From positions 176,072,413 through 176,136,412 of the forward strand of contig CM040128.1 in NCBI GenBank assembly GCA_022559845.1: a stretch of DNA of 64,000 bases, written 5' to 3'. The position numbers were made by a program, and so were the translations under genes. This DNA is from Amorphophallus konjac. Lineage: Eukaryota; Streptophyta; Magnoliopsida; Alismatales; Araceae. Below, in pieces: positions 1 through 10,183 of this stretch; position 1 is the stretch's first letter, and each line of letters opens with the position of its first letter. The notes beneath the pieces are model-generated. The model was given only the letters and a program-made list of their open reading frames with translations. It did not search any database and was not told the DNA's origin.

Positions 1-1179
1 ATGCATGACATGGAAGCTCCTCCTCAATAAGTGGAATCTTATGAGATAGATGAGAAGGAGACCATAGGGGCAAACAAGGACAAGTTCAGGTCAATGAGCA
101 GAAGAGGTTCAATTAGTAGATTTCTAAAGAGGCTTCAACTACAAGAATTTCAGTCAGATTTTCAAGGAAATGTCATTCTCATAAATCCAAATCAGAATAT
201 TTCAAAGTCTTCCATTATAAGGGCTTATGAATGAATTTTATTGATCAGCATGGTTTAAACATGATGTATGCAGAGTTTTTCAATAAAATTCTGTATTGGT
301 ATCTAAAACCATGGTTTAATAAAAATGAACCAAGCCCTCATATTTATCTTGATAAATCTTCCTTTCTCTTACACAATCAACTTTATTGACTTCTTTCGGA
401 ATTACATGCATCAGTATTGAAATCAAGCAATTTTGAAGTCATTTGATTTTGTCTAGGGTTGTAGCAATTTGATTTTAGCATCAATATTCAGATATTGAGA
501 TTTGTTCAACAATTTTTCATGCTACAAATTTTACGAGCACTCTAATTCAGTGCACACCTTGTAACTAGAGGATATACCTTGATCAGAGGCCAATATCTCT
601 AAGCACTTAGTGTGACTAACTGTCATACTTTATATGAACAGAGATAGCATTTACACATCATGACACACTGCAAATCATTTCTTGATGAGTGAGCTGTATT
701 TCTCAGTGTGCATGCCATTGCTCTGCCTGATTTTCAATGAATTTTATGCAGAGTTAACTAAGGCACCTCATGACACAGTCCCTTGGACATGTGTTTCTCA
801 GTGACCAAGGTCATTGCTCTGACAATTACTCTACCCTTTAGATAATTCAGAAACATTCATTTGCTTCAAAACAATATTAATCTCATGTACTTAACCAAAT
901 AAAGTCATGTATTCAAAAGTGCAGATTTCAGAAGTTTTTCACAAGACACAGCATGAAACAGTTGGTTAAGATTTTTTAATCATGATTCAGATATGTTAAG
1001 AGATTTTAAAGTTAAACTCCATGAATACATTAAGCTTAAACCACATGAGTTATTTCAGACATTCATAAAAGCGTATAATAGAAGATTTCTAGTTCAAGAT
1101 CTTTCAGATTTATGATCGAGATAGCCCATTGAAATCTTGATGAAGGACTGAAATAATTCTGATACCAAATGATACCAAT
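1..1179. other. Non-coding interior of probable copia element F
   Basis: No convincing reading frame is visible on either strand; the stretch is AT-rich and full of stops. It lies directly downstream, on the minus strand, of an LTR end with a primer-binding-like sequence, so the simplest reading is the leader and decayed interior of a copia element that continues off the left edge. This is inferred from position only. Confidence 0.35.
1160..1177 (-). other. Duplicated PBS-like sequence of element F
   Basis: On the minus strand the LTR-type end CCTAACA is followed by AT and then TGGTATCATTTGGTATCA, two overlapping copies of TGGTATCA. TGGTATCAGAGC complementary to initiator tRNA-Met is the usual copia PBS; element E in this window carries that form. 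The duplication is unusual. Confidence 0.5.
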
Positions 1180-1777
1180 TGTTAGGAGAGATTTGAAGCT
1201 CAAGATTTTCAGAATATGATTAAAGTTCGTCAACAAGATCAATAAGAAGGGATATGCAATGAATTCTGACAAATGTATGCATTTGACAACCTATATGCAG
1301 TGCATTGACTCCCCCTGACAACATGCATTCAGACAATCTTTTTGGCATTTTCAGTTTAAGGAAATGCAATGCACTTAATTTCATGTATGCAGGGGCATGA
1401 AGCAAAATATTCACATGAGGATGCATACATTCTCTGATATGCAAATTTGACCCTTGGTATTTGGCGGAGAACTTGGCCTAAAAGACCATCTCACACATAG
1501 TAAGAACCTCCAGACAGATTTCCTCTACCCTTTAGTAGCTTTCCATTTATATACCAAGTGGTCATGCATGACAATGCAATACAACCAGTCCTATATGCAT
1601 CAGATTTTCAATGATTGTAAGTCATGTGCATGTTTATGCCATTCCCAAATTTGCATACAGCTCACAATACAAACAAGAAAGCCCACAAAGATCAATGCAA
1701 GAGTCAAACCAATTAAAATAAAACATGTATGCATGAAGCTATGACTTCTTAGCTCAACCATAATTTTCATTTGAACA
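1180..1777 (-). mobile_element. Probable LTR of copia element F
   Basis: The plus strand reads TGTTAGG at 1180 and GAACA at 1777, giving TGTT...AACA termini on the minus strand. A PBS-like sequence abuts the 1180 end. A TATA-like TATATAAAT lies inside on the minus strand. The segment interrupts the decaying copia reading frame that resumes at 1778. The partner LTR and the other target-site copy would lie outside the window, so the 1777 border is tentative. Confidence 0.45.
1545..1553 (-). promoter_or_regulatory. TATA-like box in LTR F
   Basis: Minus strand TATATAAAT, placed about 365 bp before the LTR end that faces the PBS. The position suits the U3 promoter of a short copia LTR. There is no other support. 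Confidence 0.3.
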
Positions 1778-3696
1778 GATTTGAGAAATTTACCTGAATG
1801 GGGTTTTATCAACTTGGGTGCCTTGGTTTATTTCCCCCTTTTTATTCTTCAGCTTCCAAGGCACACCTGCAAGTTAGCACACTATTTTGGATGGGCAGGT
1901 ACCTAAACAGTCTTGGGTCCTGCATGGTTAACAGTGACACCTTTGGTAGGTGTTCTAAACAACCTTTTAGCATTTAGGTCATCAGATCTTATCAGATGGC
2001 AATTATTCATTGAATGACCTAATATACCACAATAATAGCAAGAGGCAGCAGTTTTCAGATTTGTTTTATGCACATTCAGATTAGCATACGTTCTATGTGC
2101 ATTTGCATGAAATTTTATGTTACCAGAGTTAAGATTCTGTTTACCAACATAAGCCAGCCAACAGTCAGCAGCTCTATGGCCTGGCTTCTCACATTCAAAA
2201 CATACAAGTGTTTTCCTTTCAAAAATAAATTCACGTCTATCAGAAATATTTCTATTGACAGGGAATTTAGCAGATTTATTGTTAAACTTCCTTCCCTGAG
2301 CATGCCAACATTGGGCTGCAATGTGGCCCGATTTGCCACAGTAACAACAGTAAATTTTCTCATTCAGATGATCATGACTTCTCGCATGAGATCTCTTAGC
2401 TTCCTTGTCATCTTGTTTCATTGAGTTACATTCATGCATAACATGACCAATTTTATGACAATAGAAGTAATGAATTCTTTTCTTTTGAACAAAAGAAGGT
2501 TTCTTAACATGAAGCTTCCTACCATGTATTTTATCAACATTCAGATCATCCTTGTTGAGCACAAGACAATTGTACATGAAGTGACCAAATTTCCCACAGT
2601 AGAAGCAATTAACATACTTAGCATGAGATTTCTTGTCACCTTGAACTTCCTCAGTATGTTGATTGTTCTTTTTATTTATTTTCTGTTTTGTTTTCTTATT
2701 TTCTTGATCATCAACTTGTTTAGGCGATGAGGTGGAGGTGCTAGCTATGTTTGAGCTACGCACGAAGGTTGTATGAAGTTTATTCCTCATTCCCTGCTTA
2801 ACTTGAGAACTACTGCCCTTCTTCATCCAATTATCTGTGGATACAACATTCTGCTTCTCTTGATTAGCAGAATCAAACCAAGACTTATTCAAATTCAAAA
2901 TTTCATTCCTAAGAGAAGAGATGAGTAGTTCAGAGTTTGTTAGATCTTCTTCACAGGTGAGAATTTGTTTCTTCATGGTGTCATTCAGATTTTTCACAAT
3001 TTCTAGTTCCTGTTTCAATTCATCTTCAAATTGAATTTCCTTATCAGCAGATTTTTCTTTTTCAAATGACAACCATTTTTCAGAAAAGACAGTATTAAGA
3101 ACCATTAGCCTTTTATTTTGATCTTTTAGATGAGAATTTTCTTCAATCAACTTGTTTTCAAATTCTTCTTTCAATTTCAATTCAGATTTTAGATTTCCAT
3201 TTTCAGCCTTTAGACTTGTGATTTCAGCATTTTTCTCTTTTCTTAATTTTCTCTTTTCTGACTTAATTCTTCCATATTTTTTCAGTAGGTGCTCATGCAT
3301 GGCAACTAAGTCATCATGACTAATATCTTCGGTCTCAGAGTTTACCTGGGATGAGGACTCATCTGATTGATCACTCCTTCTTGCCATGAGACATTCTTCT
3401 TCCTTTCCATTGTGGATGCGAAGCAATTCATCCAATATTTCCTTTGTCGAGCTACAACCTGAGAATGAGGAAAAATCATCAGAACCGATTGCAGCCTTCA
3501 TTAAATTTAGAGCTCTCACATTATCATCATTTTTCAACTTGTGAACATGAGTCCACTTGGACTTATCCTTAGGAAGTTCATGTGGACTGTGAGAGATAAC
3601 CTTCCACAATTGTGGATTAATAGAGTTAACATGCTTGTGCATACGATATAGCCAGAATTTAATATTTGAACTACTGAATAGTGGAGGATGAGCCAT
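1778..3696 (-). pseudogene. gag: Copia (element E) Gag with several CCHC zinc knuckles, then a decayed linker
   Basis: This is the Gag part of a Ty1/copia polyprotein, which would coat element RNA in cytoplasmic particles. The start at 3696 (MAHPPLF) begins a UBN2-type Gag N-terminus (PPLFSSSNIKFWLYRM); an upstream in-frame ATG at 3735 adds 13 unlikely residues. A long Lys/Glu/Asn-rich, probably coiled-coil stretch follows at about residues 150-300. Four intact CX2CX4HX4C knuckles are visible (CFYCGKFGHFMYNC, CCYCGKSGHIAAQC, CFECEKPGHRAADC, CYYCGILGHSMNNC), and a fifth has lost its first Cys (YFYCHKIGHVMHEC). The frame stops at 1903, and the following linker resembling the usual GPKxxWVP motif contains more stops before the probable F insertion at 1777. 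Protease, integrase and RT are not in the window. Confidence 0.8.
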
Positions 3697-3804
3697 GAGA
3701 ACACAACAGTTAATGCAACAGGAATATTGATGCACTAAAAATAAATTAGCACCGAAAACTGCAAGATCGGATCTGCAGGTCGCTGGACCTTGTATGCAGA
3801 CACC

Positions 3805-3816
3805 GCTCTGATACCA
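3805..3816 (-). other. Primer-binding site of copia element E
   Basis: Minus strand TGGTATCAGAGC, the classical complement of the initiator tRNA-Met 3' end used by plant copia elements. It lies two bases past the LTR end CCTAACA. Confidence 0.9.
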
Positions 3817-4053
3817 ACTGTTAGGGTGCTAGGCCCGGATACAGAGGGGGGGGTGAATGTATCCCTCTAAAAAATATAGCCCAAATTAAAAACTCAGATG
3901 CTAGGCAAGTTCCGAAATTATGCTAATTCGATTAAACACAATAACAGACAGATGGAGCGTGCCTATTCAAGCATCTAGCGGAAGCAAATCAAACAATCAA
4001 ACCACTGCTCAATAGATTTTTAGGTGGTTCGGTCCTTCAGACCTACATCCACC

Positions 4054-4480
4054 CCTCACTCCCAACCGGAGTGAGGCTTCACTAGCAAATGCTAGAACCA
4101 AGCAGACTCAGTCTGTGAACAAGGTGCTGCCACACAGCTTGACCAGGGGAACAACCTCCCCTCTTCCTCCCAACCGGAGGGACACCCCAAGTGACTCCCA
4201 ACCACTTGGAAACTAGAGACCGAAGTCTCTCTTCCTCCAGACCATGAGGGAACCAACCAGTGACTTCCAGTCACCAGCAAACCAGAGGTCGAAGACCTCT
4301 CTTCCTCCAACCGGAGGGACCCCTGGACTTGCAACCCACAAGCCCAGAACTGGAGGACGAGCCTCCCTTCCTCTAACCAGAGGGAACCCACAAGTGACAA
4401 CCTGTCACTTGTAACCCGTAGATCAAATCTCCCTTCTCCTGAACCAACAGGAGGAACCCGATCCCCAATAGGGCAATCGG
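4054..4480. repeat. String of at least 14 consecutive hairpins in LTR E
   Basis: Nearly every base belongs to a short inverted repeat. Examples: CCTCACTCC/GGAGTGAGG (4054-4076), CTAGC/GCTAG (4082-4095), CAGAC/GTCTG (4103-4115), AGGGGA/TCCCCT (4145-4162), CCTCC/GGAGG (4166-4180), CCAAGTG/CACTTGG (4187-4209), AGAGAC/GTCTCT (4215-4230), GTGAC/GTCAC (4260-4274), AGAGGTC/GACCTCT (4284-4300), ACAAGTGACA/TGTCACTTGT (4390-4412), CTCCTG/CAGGAG (4436-4453), CCGAT/ATCGG (4458-4480). From about 4187 it resolves into four diverged units of about 68 bp, each with three hairpins whose stems differ in sequence but stay paired. It lies in the transcribed R/U5 part of the LTR. Confidence 0.8.
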
Positions 4481-4878
4481 AAGAACAAAGCTAACCAGAG
4501 AAACAAAATGAAAAATAAGAAAACATAAAAGGAACATCGACAAAGGCTGGAAATGAAACACAATAGTCGTTCTGGATTTGATCCACGAACAGACTGAACA
4601 GGTCTTCAATAGAACTCTCCTCTCTTCTTTTCTTCCTCTTCTTTCTTCTTCTCAGCTCACACAATCTTTCTCTCTTTCTTCTACTGCTCTCACTCTCTAT
4701 TTTCTTCTCTTTCGCAGGCTCTCCCTATCTCTTCTTTTCTCTTCTTCTTCTGCTCTTTTGATCGTTGCTCTCTTTCTTCTTCTTCTCTTTTTCTTCTTCT
4801 TTTCTTTTTCTGGATCGAAGGGCTTTCTGCTCTCCAGGCTTCTTCTTCGACCAGTGTTCTACAGAGGATGAAGACTCG

Positions 4879-4886
4879 TATATATA
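4879..4886 (-). promoter_or_regulatory. TATA box of LTR E
   Basis: Minus strand TATATATA, preceded on that strand by a short CTG repeat (GCAGCAGC on plus, 4887-4901) and followed by the GA-rich stretch. It separates U3, with the iterated motifs at higher coordinates, from R/U5 with the hairpin string. Transcription would start about 30 bp to the left. Confidence 0.6.
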
Positions 4887-5041
4887 GCAGCAGCAGCAGC
4901 AACACACTGGGCAAGTGTGGCTTCCACATTTCCTGCCCTAGAAATTCGGACCACGTGGCAGCATCCTAGTTCACGAGCCAGGCACCTCGGATCACGTGCC
5001 CTTCAATTCAAGGACATTCGACCAGCAAAACTCAAGTCTGC

Positions 5042-6547
5042 TGCGTTGACTCCATCAGCCTGCTGCGTTGACGCATCTGTGATCCAGTATCTACTCTTTG
5101 CTTTTACACATTTGAAATTGCCCCACTGCGTTGACCCTGCTGTGGATAGCGTTGACGCGTTGAAGACAGCCAGAGATAAGTCACCCCTTTCTTGAACTGC
5201 TGCGTCGACGCTGCCAGTTGGTGGCGTTGACGCACGGATGAAAAATGGAAGTGTGTATTGGCCTCTCTTCCGCCGCTGCGTCGACGCCACTTGATGAATG
5301 CATTGACGCACCAGAGTAATCTAGTAACCCATTGGCTCTCCCTTTGTAACTGCTGCGTCGATGCTCTCAGCATGCTGCGTTGACGCATGGAGCTGCAGTG
5401 TCGATGCTGCCAATGGACTCCAGAGGCTGCAATAAGGGATTCTTGAACAGCTGCGTCCACGCTACTTGCTCACTGCGTTGACGCACCAGAATAATCCAGG
5501 AGCTTCTTTCTTGATTGTTTGAAGTGCTGTGTCCACATGTCAGCATTTTAGCCTCTTGGATCACGTGCCAAGTCTTGATGGCCTGAATCATCTGCAGACA
5601 GACAGAGGAAAATGAACTTAGTTCAGACGAATGTATATACTTAAGCAGAGCTACCAGGGTATGGACTTGAACAGTGCAGCGAGTGTACAGACTTGGTAAA
5701 ACAAGGTCCAGTGTATAGACTTGGTAAAGTGAAGTCCAGTGTATAGACTTCAGTTGAGTTCAGGACTCTAACAACGAGTGTATAGACTTAAGGTATAACA
5801 ACCGAATGTATATAGTTGAAGCCTGACAACCCAATGTGTAGACTTGAAACTTGGAAGGATGTACACACTTGACCAATTCAAAGGTGAATCAAGTGTACAG
5901 ACTCTGAGTCCAAACCAACGGCTGTACAGACTTAGAATGTAAAGACTGATGTATGAACAGTCTGTTGTACATACTTCATGAGACGATGAACGATGTATGG
6001 ACATGACAAAGACGCTGACAGAGACGGTCCACTGTACATACTTGATGCATGTGAACAATGAAACGGATGAATAGACTTGATGCCTGTAGCAGTGTATAGA
6101 CATTGGACTTCGCCATGCTTACACTAAGCGATGTACACACTTGCTGCCTGACTAATGTGCATGACAATGTATAGACTCGATGAACTACAACATGAACATA
6201 TCAACAGAGAAGCAATGCACAGAGCAGAAATCAAGCACAAACCAATTTATCACAGCATGACTCAAGCATACACATGCATTCTTCACAATTCAGACATGGC
6301 ACACTCATGCAATGTATAGGCTTGAATGAGAGTCCAATGTATAGACTTGCATGATGCATAATGACACAGTCCAGTGTATAGACTCTTAGCCATGAATAAA
6401 TGCAATGCAGTATGATGTGTAGACTTTGCAACCGGCAGCCAATGTTCTGATGGGTCGACGCATCAGCAAGGGTGGGTCAACGCACTGCTGTGTAGATATA
6501 GACAAGTATGACTGAAGGGTCGATGCATCAGCACAATGAGTTGACGC
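5042..6547. repeat. Paired TGCGTYGACGC iterons in U3 of LTR E
   Basis: An 11-base motif, consensus TGCGTYGACGC, whose core GCGTCGACGC is a perfect palindrome. It occurs as pairs whose starts are 21-22 bp apart: 5042/5064, 5127/5148, 5201/5223, 5277/5299, 5354/5376 (plus a third near 5397), 5452/5474, 6451/6473 and 6516/6537. The sequence between members and between pairs is not conserved. All lie upstream of the TATA box relative to E transcription. Confidence 0.75.
5632..6425. repeat. Iterated TGTATAGACTTG motif in U3 of LTR E
   Basis: About 20 copies of a 12-base motif near TGTAYAGACTTG in unrelated spacer sequence. Starts include 5632, 5659, 5684, 5712, 5740, 5779, 5807, 5835, 5860, 5894 and 5923. 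Many intervals are exactly 28 bp, others 25-39 bp. Further copies continue to about 6414. The block lies between the two groups of paired iterons. Confidence 0.7.
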
Positions 6548-6697
6548 ACTGCTGTGTAAACTGTGCAGACAGAGTGTAGACAGAATTGAGTAGAGCATAT
6601 AAAGACACAGCAAGATGACTCACAGTGAATAACTCATCCAAAGGCCAATCATCAAAACCACTATTAAGACCATCATCAAAACCACAGGGGCACAACA

Positions 6698-7470
6698 CAA
6701 TGGATCACCGCTTATTGTAAAAACAAGAGCGGGAGATTTGAAGCCATAGCCAAGGCTACCTCGGTTTGCTTGTGCGGGGTCCTTTTCACCACCACCGACC
6801 ACCTCTTGGACATCCAAAACCTCAGTATTATTAGTGGGTTGTGGCGGGGTTTATCTATCTCTCAAGCGGTCATTTCTTATCTTTATGAAGGCCTTAGCTC
6901 AGCTTGTCTAGGGGGGCCATTCTTCGGGTCAATGATTATCCTTGAGTGTTGGATGGGAGTGAGACTTAAGTTTCTACCCAAGGAGGACATGCCTTCAGCT
7001 AGCCACAGGTTCGGGAGCCACCCTTTATCCTTTATAGGAGGCGCATCTAGATTTTCTTCACAGGTTGAGTGCTGGACGGCGGACAAGAAAACACGGGATG
7101 ATTGGCGCTTCTACCTCAACACTTTGCCAATCAAGGCACCACCCTCAGATTATTTCGACGACCGGGCCTAGACCTTCAGCTAGTGGGGAATACTACTTTG
7201 GCGATCTACAACCCACACCGATGCTACCTCCAAGTTGGGCTATCCCGAACTATGGTTCCTGCATTACCACCCTTCTCTTCCCTTCAAGCTAGGAAGATAG
7301 GGACTGAGGAGGATGACCGCGCAGTGCGAAGCGCTTTGACCATGTGGGAGGTCAGTCGGATACGCACCTTGCAAGCAGAAGTAGCGGAGTATGAAGAGAA
7401 GTACCGTGCTTATGTGAAAGAATTGCGCAAGATCCGTCCCTGCGTGGATGGAAAATTGAATGTAATTTGA
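6698..7470 (+). pseudogene. Antisense reading frame of element D, resembling plant DUF7745/PMD-type proteins
   Basis: A frame open from about 6700 to 7171 encodes segments such as LLDIQNLSIISGLWRGLSIS and HRFGSHPLSFIGGASRFSSQ. Near 7160 it shifts to a second frame (NTTLAIYNPHRCYLQVGLSR), followed by a probable helical stretch rich in Glu, Lys and Arg that ends at 7470. The block order resembles plant DUF7745-like proteins, which I recall as retroelement-associated and related to the PMD group; the assignment is from memory and moderate. It is encoded opposite to D's gag-pol and behind its integrase, the same place as the PMD gene of element A. The 5' part is cut off by copia E at 6697. Confidence 0.5.
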
Positions 7471-7631
7471 GCTTTTCTTCTTGATGTACTTGGAATTATC
7501 ACTGAAATAATGTTCAATGAACTTGATTGAATGGAATAAGAGATCTCTGTTGAGAAATGTTCAATGATCTTGCTTGATTGATCTTGAATGGATAGACAAA
7601 TCAGTTTAGAATAGGGTTCTCTGTCTGACAA

Positions 7632-7889
7632 ATGGTCCATTAAAGGGCCGCTAAACACGCCTAACGGTCTAACGAAAGACGACCAGAGATAGCGCTCAGG
7701 AAAAATTAAGTTTTTCAACTATCGGGGGAGCCATACGGTCGTATCTTAGACCGCCAGAACAGCCTAACGGTCTATCATAAGACCGCGAGGGATAGCTTAC
7801 TGAGAGTTTGAATTTTTAGCTTTCGGGAATGGAGAAGATGGTCGAATCCATGACCGCTAGATGATATTAACGGTCTAAGTTTAGACCGC
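7632..7889. repeat. Three palindrome pairs, element D 3' region
   Basis: Twenty-base imperfect palindromes of the form ACGGTC-N8-GACCGC start at 7632, 7664, 7735, 7767, 7838 and 7870, so each pair is spaced exactly 32 bp. ACGGTCTAAGTTTAGACCGC at 7870 forms an 8-bp stem. The same motif recurs in D's leader and LTR. Confidence 0.8.
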
Positions 7890-8142
7890 AAAGGGGGACC
7901 AGAAATAGGGGACATGTGAGTTTTAAATCTTGAGTGCTTGAACCTGGATCTGCACACACTTAGACAAGAAAATAAGTTAGATCTGTTCTTAGACTCAACC
8001 CCTTGCCTGCAACAAGTTACAAAATGACCAGTTCTTGATATTTGGTCAAGGGATGGAGCCTTATTAAATAGGTGAAAAATGAAATGAATATGAATGCAAA
8101 TGCATGCTATGCAATGGTGATGGTATTTTTGGAATTTTGACA

Positions 8143-8350
8143 AAATTTGATTTTTTTCGTGGGTTTTGGAATATTTGATATTTTTGAATTTTGAAATGTA
8201 TCATTTTTTGAATTTTGAAATATATGATTTTTTTTAGATTTTAAAATATATGGCTTTTGGATTTTGAAGTATACGAGTTTTTCTTGGATTTTTTTTAAAA
8301 TATATGATTTTTTTGGATTTTGAAATATATGATTTTTAAAGATTTTTTTA
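8143..8350. repeat. AT-rich imperfect tandem repeat
   Basis: Degenerate units around GATTTTGAAATATATGATTT, roughly 30-45 bp each, inside D's 3' noncoding region. Composition is very T-rich on the plus strand. Confidence 0.6.
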
Positions 8351-9119
8351 AGGCTAATTCCGTCTCGGCAACAAGAGCCCTACCTGCCTCACTAGGATTC
8401 TCCTAAGGCCGGCATGCTTTTGAGATGACAATCCCTGGCCAGGGCCAACCCGTATGACGGTGCTTCTACTGAGGCCATACCCAGGGTACTGTCTAGTCCT
8501 AAAAGAGAAAATAGAATATGAGGGTAAGCTTAGGCTAGGGATAGAGGTTTCCAGGGTTTGAGTCCTTCTCACAACGACCTGTTCAGAGATTGGGTCTATT
8601 GCGTCGGGGCTTTGTGTCCGTCATCGAACCTTTATCCACCCTAGGCACGCATACGACCGGGCTCATAATGTCCCGCGGTGAAACTGTACTGCCACTCTTG
8701 CCATGCCTAGTTTTTCATTTTTGCGGAGCTTTGATTTTGAACTTCAAGCTTTTGAGATGAACTTTTAATTTTGCTTTGGCTTGTTCCTCCTTTTTTTCTT
8801 TTGTGGAGTAAGGTCATAACCGACTGCCCCTATTTGAGACCTCCTTTCATCAGGGTGTCTAGATTAGTCATTGCCTCCCTTATATACCTCTTGCCCCTAG
8901 ATTTAGCCGAGGAGAGAAACGGACAAGGACTTTGACTTCCCCCAAGCATGGCCAAGGAGAAAACGGTGCTTACATGACTGGGGAACCCGATCAGGGACGT
9001 CATGAAGTGTGTGATTTGCCAAACTTGGGGTCCTCCTTCGTGATCGAGGAAAAGGGACAGCTTGCTACTGGGCTTTCATTAGCCTGACTCTAAGGAAAAA
9101 AACGCTTAAGATACAACCC

Positions 9120-10183
9120 ATTCCAAGCGTGAGACAGCTCCTCACCTTCCGTGTTGACTAAGCGATATGCGTTCCCTGGATAAACCTCTCTAACGACAAA
9201 CGGCCCTTCCCAGTTAGGTTGCAATTTAGACCTAGGACCTCCAGACCGAATGAATTTTTGTTTCAAACTATATCACCTACTTGAAATTTGCGCTCGATTA
9301 CCTTCTTTTGAAAATAACGCAAAACTCTCTTTTGATAAATGGACACGTGATCGGTCGCATTCATCCTCTTCTCATCTAAGAGTTCCAACTGGATGAGCAA
9401 CGCCTCTCGACGTTCATCGAGATTGAGTTCCTTATCGAGCTGCACCCTTAAGGAAGGGATTACGATCTCATATGGGAGCACCGCCTCCATCCCATAGGTG
9501 AGAGCATAGGGGGTTTGCCCCGTAGGAGTACGGACGGAGGTGCGGTAAGCCCATAGAGCTTCCACTAATCGTTTAGGCCAATCAGAAAATTTGTGAGACT
9601 CGCATGTTTTCTTTATGATTTTAAGAAGGGTTTTATTAGTGGCCTCGGCTTGACCGTTGCCTTGAAGATAATATGGAGATAAATGATGCAGTGCAATATT
9701 GAACTTCTTACATAGGTCCTAGAGCTCTTGAGAGATGAACTAGGGTCCATTATCGGTGACGATGCTGCTTGGCACCCCGAACCACGAAATAATATTCTTC
9801 ATGATGAAGCGGCATACCATGGTTGCTTTGATCTCTACGTACGCCTCCGCTTCGGCCCACTTGGTGAAGTACTCAGTGGCGGTAAGGATGAAAGATTTCT
9901 GCTTGGTCTGAGAATTGGGATCACCGAGCGGGCTGACAATGTCGAAAGCCCACATAGAGAATGGCCAAGGAGTAGAGAGAGGATGAAGAGATGAAGCTGG
10001 AGCATGGATTTTATCAGCGTGGAGTTGGCATTTAAGACACCTGTGGACATAGAGGGAGTAATCTTCTTCTAGAGTGGGCCAATAATAACCCTGCCTAAGG
10101 ATTTTCTTCGCTAGAGCCTGGCCATTAACGTCAACACTCACTAGAATGGGCTGCTTCAGCCACCTTCCAATCTTCATCATCAT
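9120..10183 (-). pseudogene. pol: Element D integrase
   Basis: This is a Ty3/gypsy integrase that would insert element cDNA into chromosomal DNA. In order on the minus strand are the zinc-binding region (GYYWPTLEEDYSLYVHRCLKCQ), the first catalytic Asp region (WAFDIVSPL), the second in IVTDNGP followed by a stop, and then the segment ALWAYRTSVRTPTGQTPYALTYG before the C-terminal part. The latter reads on past 9263 in another frame (an NWEGPFVV-like segment near 9200). A frameshift near 10140 separates it from RNase H. I see no chromodomain, as expected for Tat. Confidence 0.8.

Larger units (their letters stand above)
3819..6697 (-). mobile_element. 5' LTR of copia element E, about 2.88 kb
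   Basis: The minus strand starts TGTTGTGCCCCTGTGG at 6697 and ends CCTAACA at 3819, immediately before the PBS. Termini TGTT...AACA are inverted. At 6698 the sequence changes to the antisense coding region of element D, so this is the insertion border. The LTR is long for copia. Reading from U3 to U5 it holds two families of iterated short motifs (5042-6547 and 5632-6425), a TATA box at 4879-4886, a purine-rich stretch (CT-rich on plus, 4580-4870) and a string of hairpins (4054-4480). The partner LTR is outside the window. Confidence 0.8.
7471..9119. other. Non-coding 3' region of element D
   Basis: No supported gene. It contains three pairs of 20-bp palindromes (7632-7889) and an AT-rich imperfect repeat of GATTTTGAAATATATGA-like units (about 8143-8350). 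The rest, 8351-9119, shows nothing I recognise. Confidence 0.6.

Noticed and set aside
31..234. 67-codon plus-strand frame at the left edge
   Set aside because: Short, Lys/Ser/Gln-rich, with no domain and no supporting context.
3819..5773. CTAACA at 5773 as the end of LTR E
   Set aside because: The same iterated motifs continue on both sides of 5773 up to about 6550, and a better terminus adjoins D sequence at 6697.
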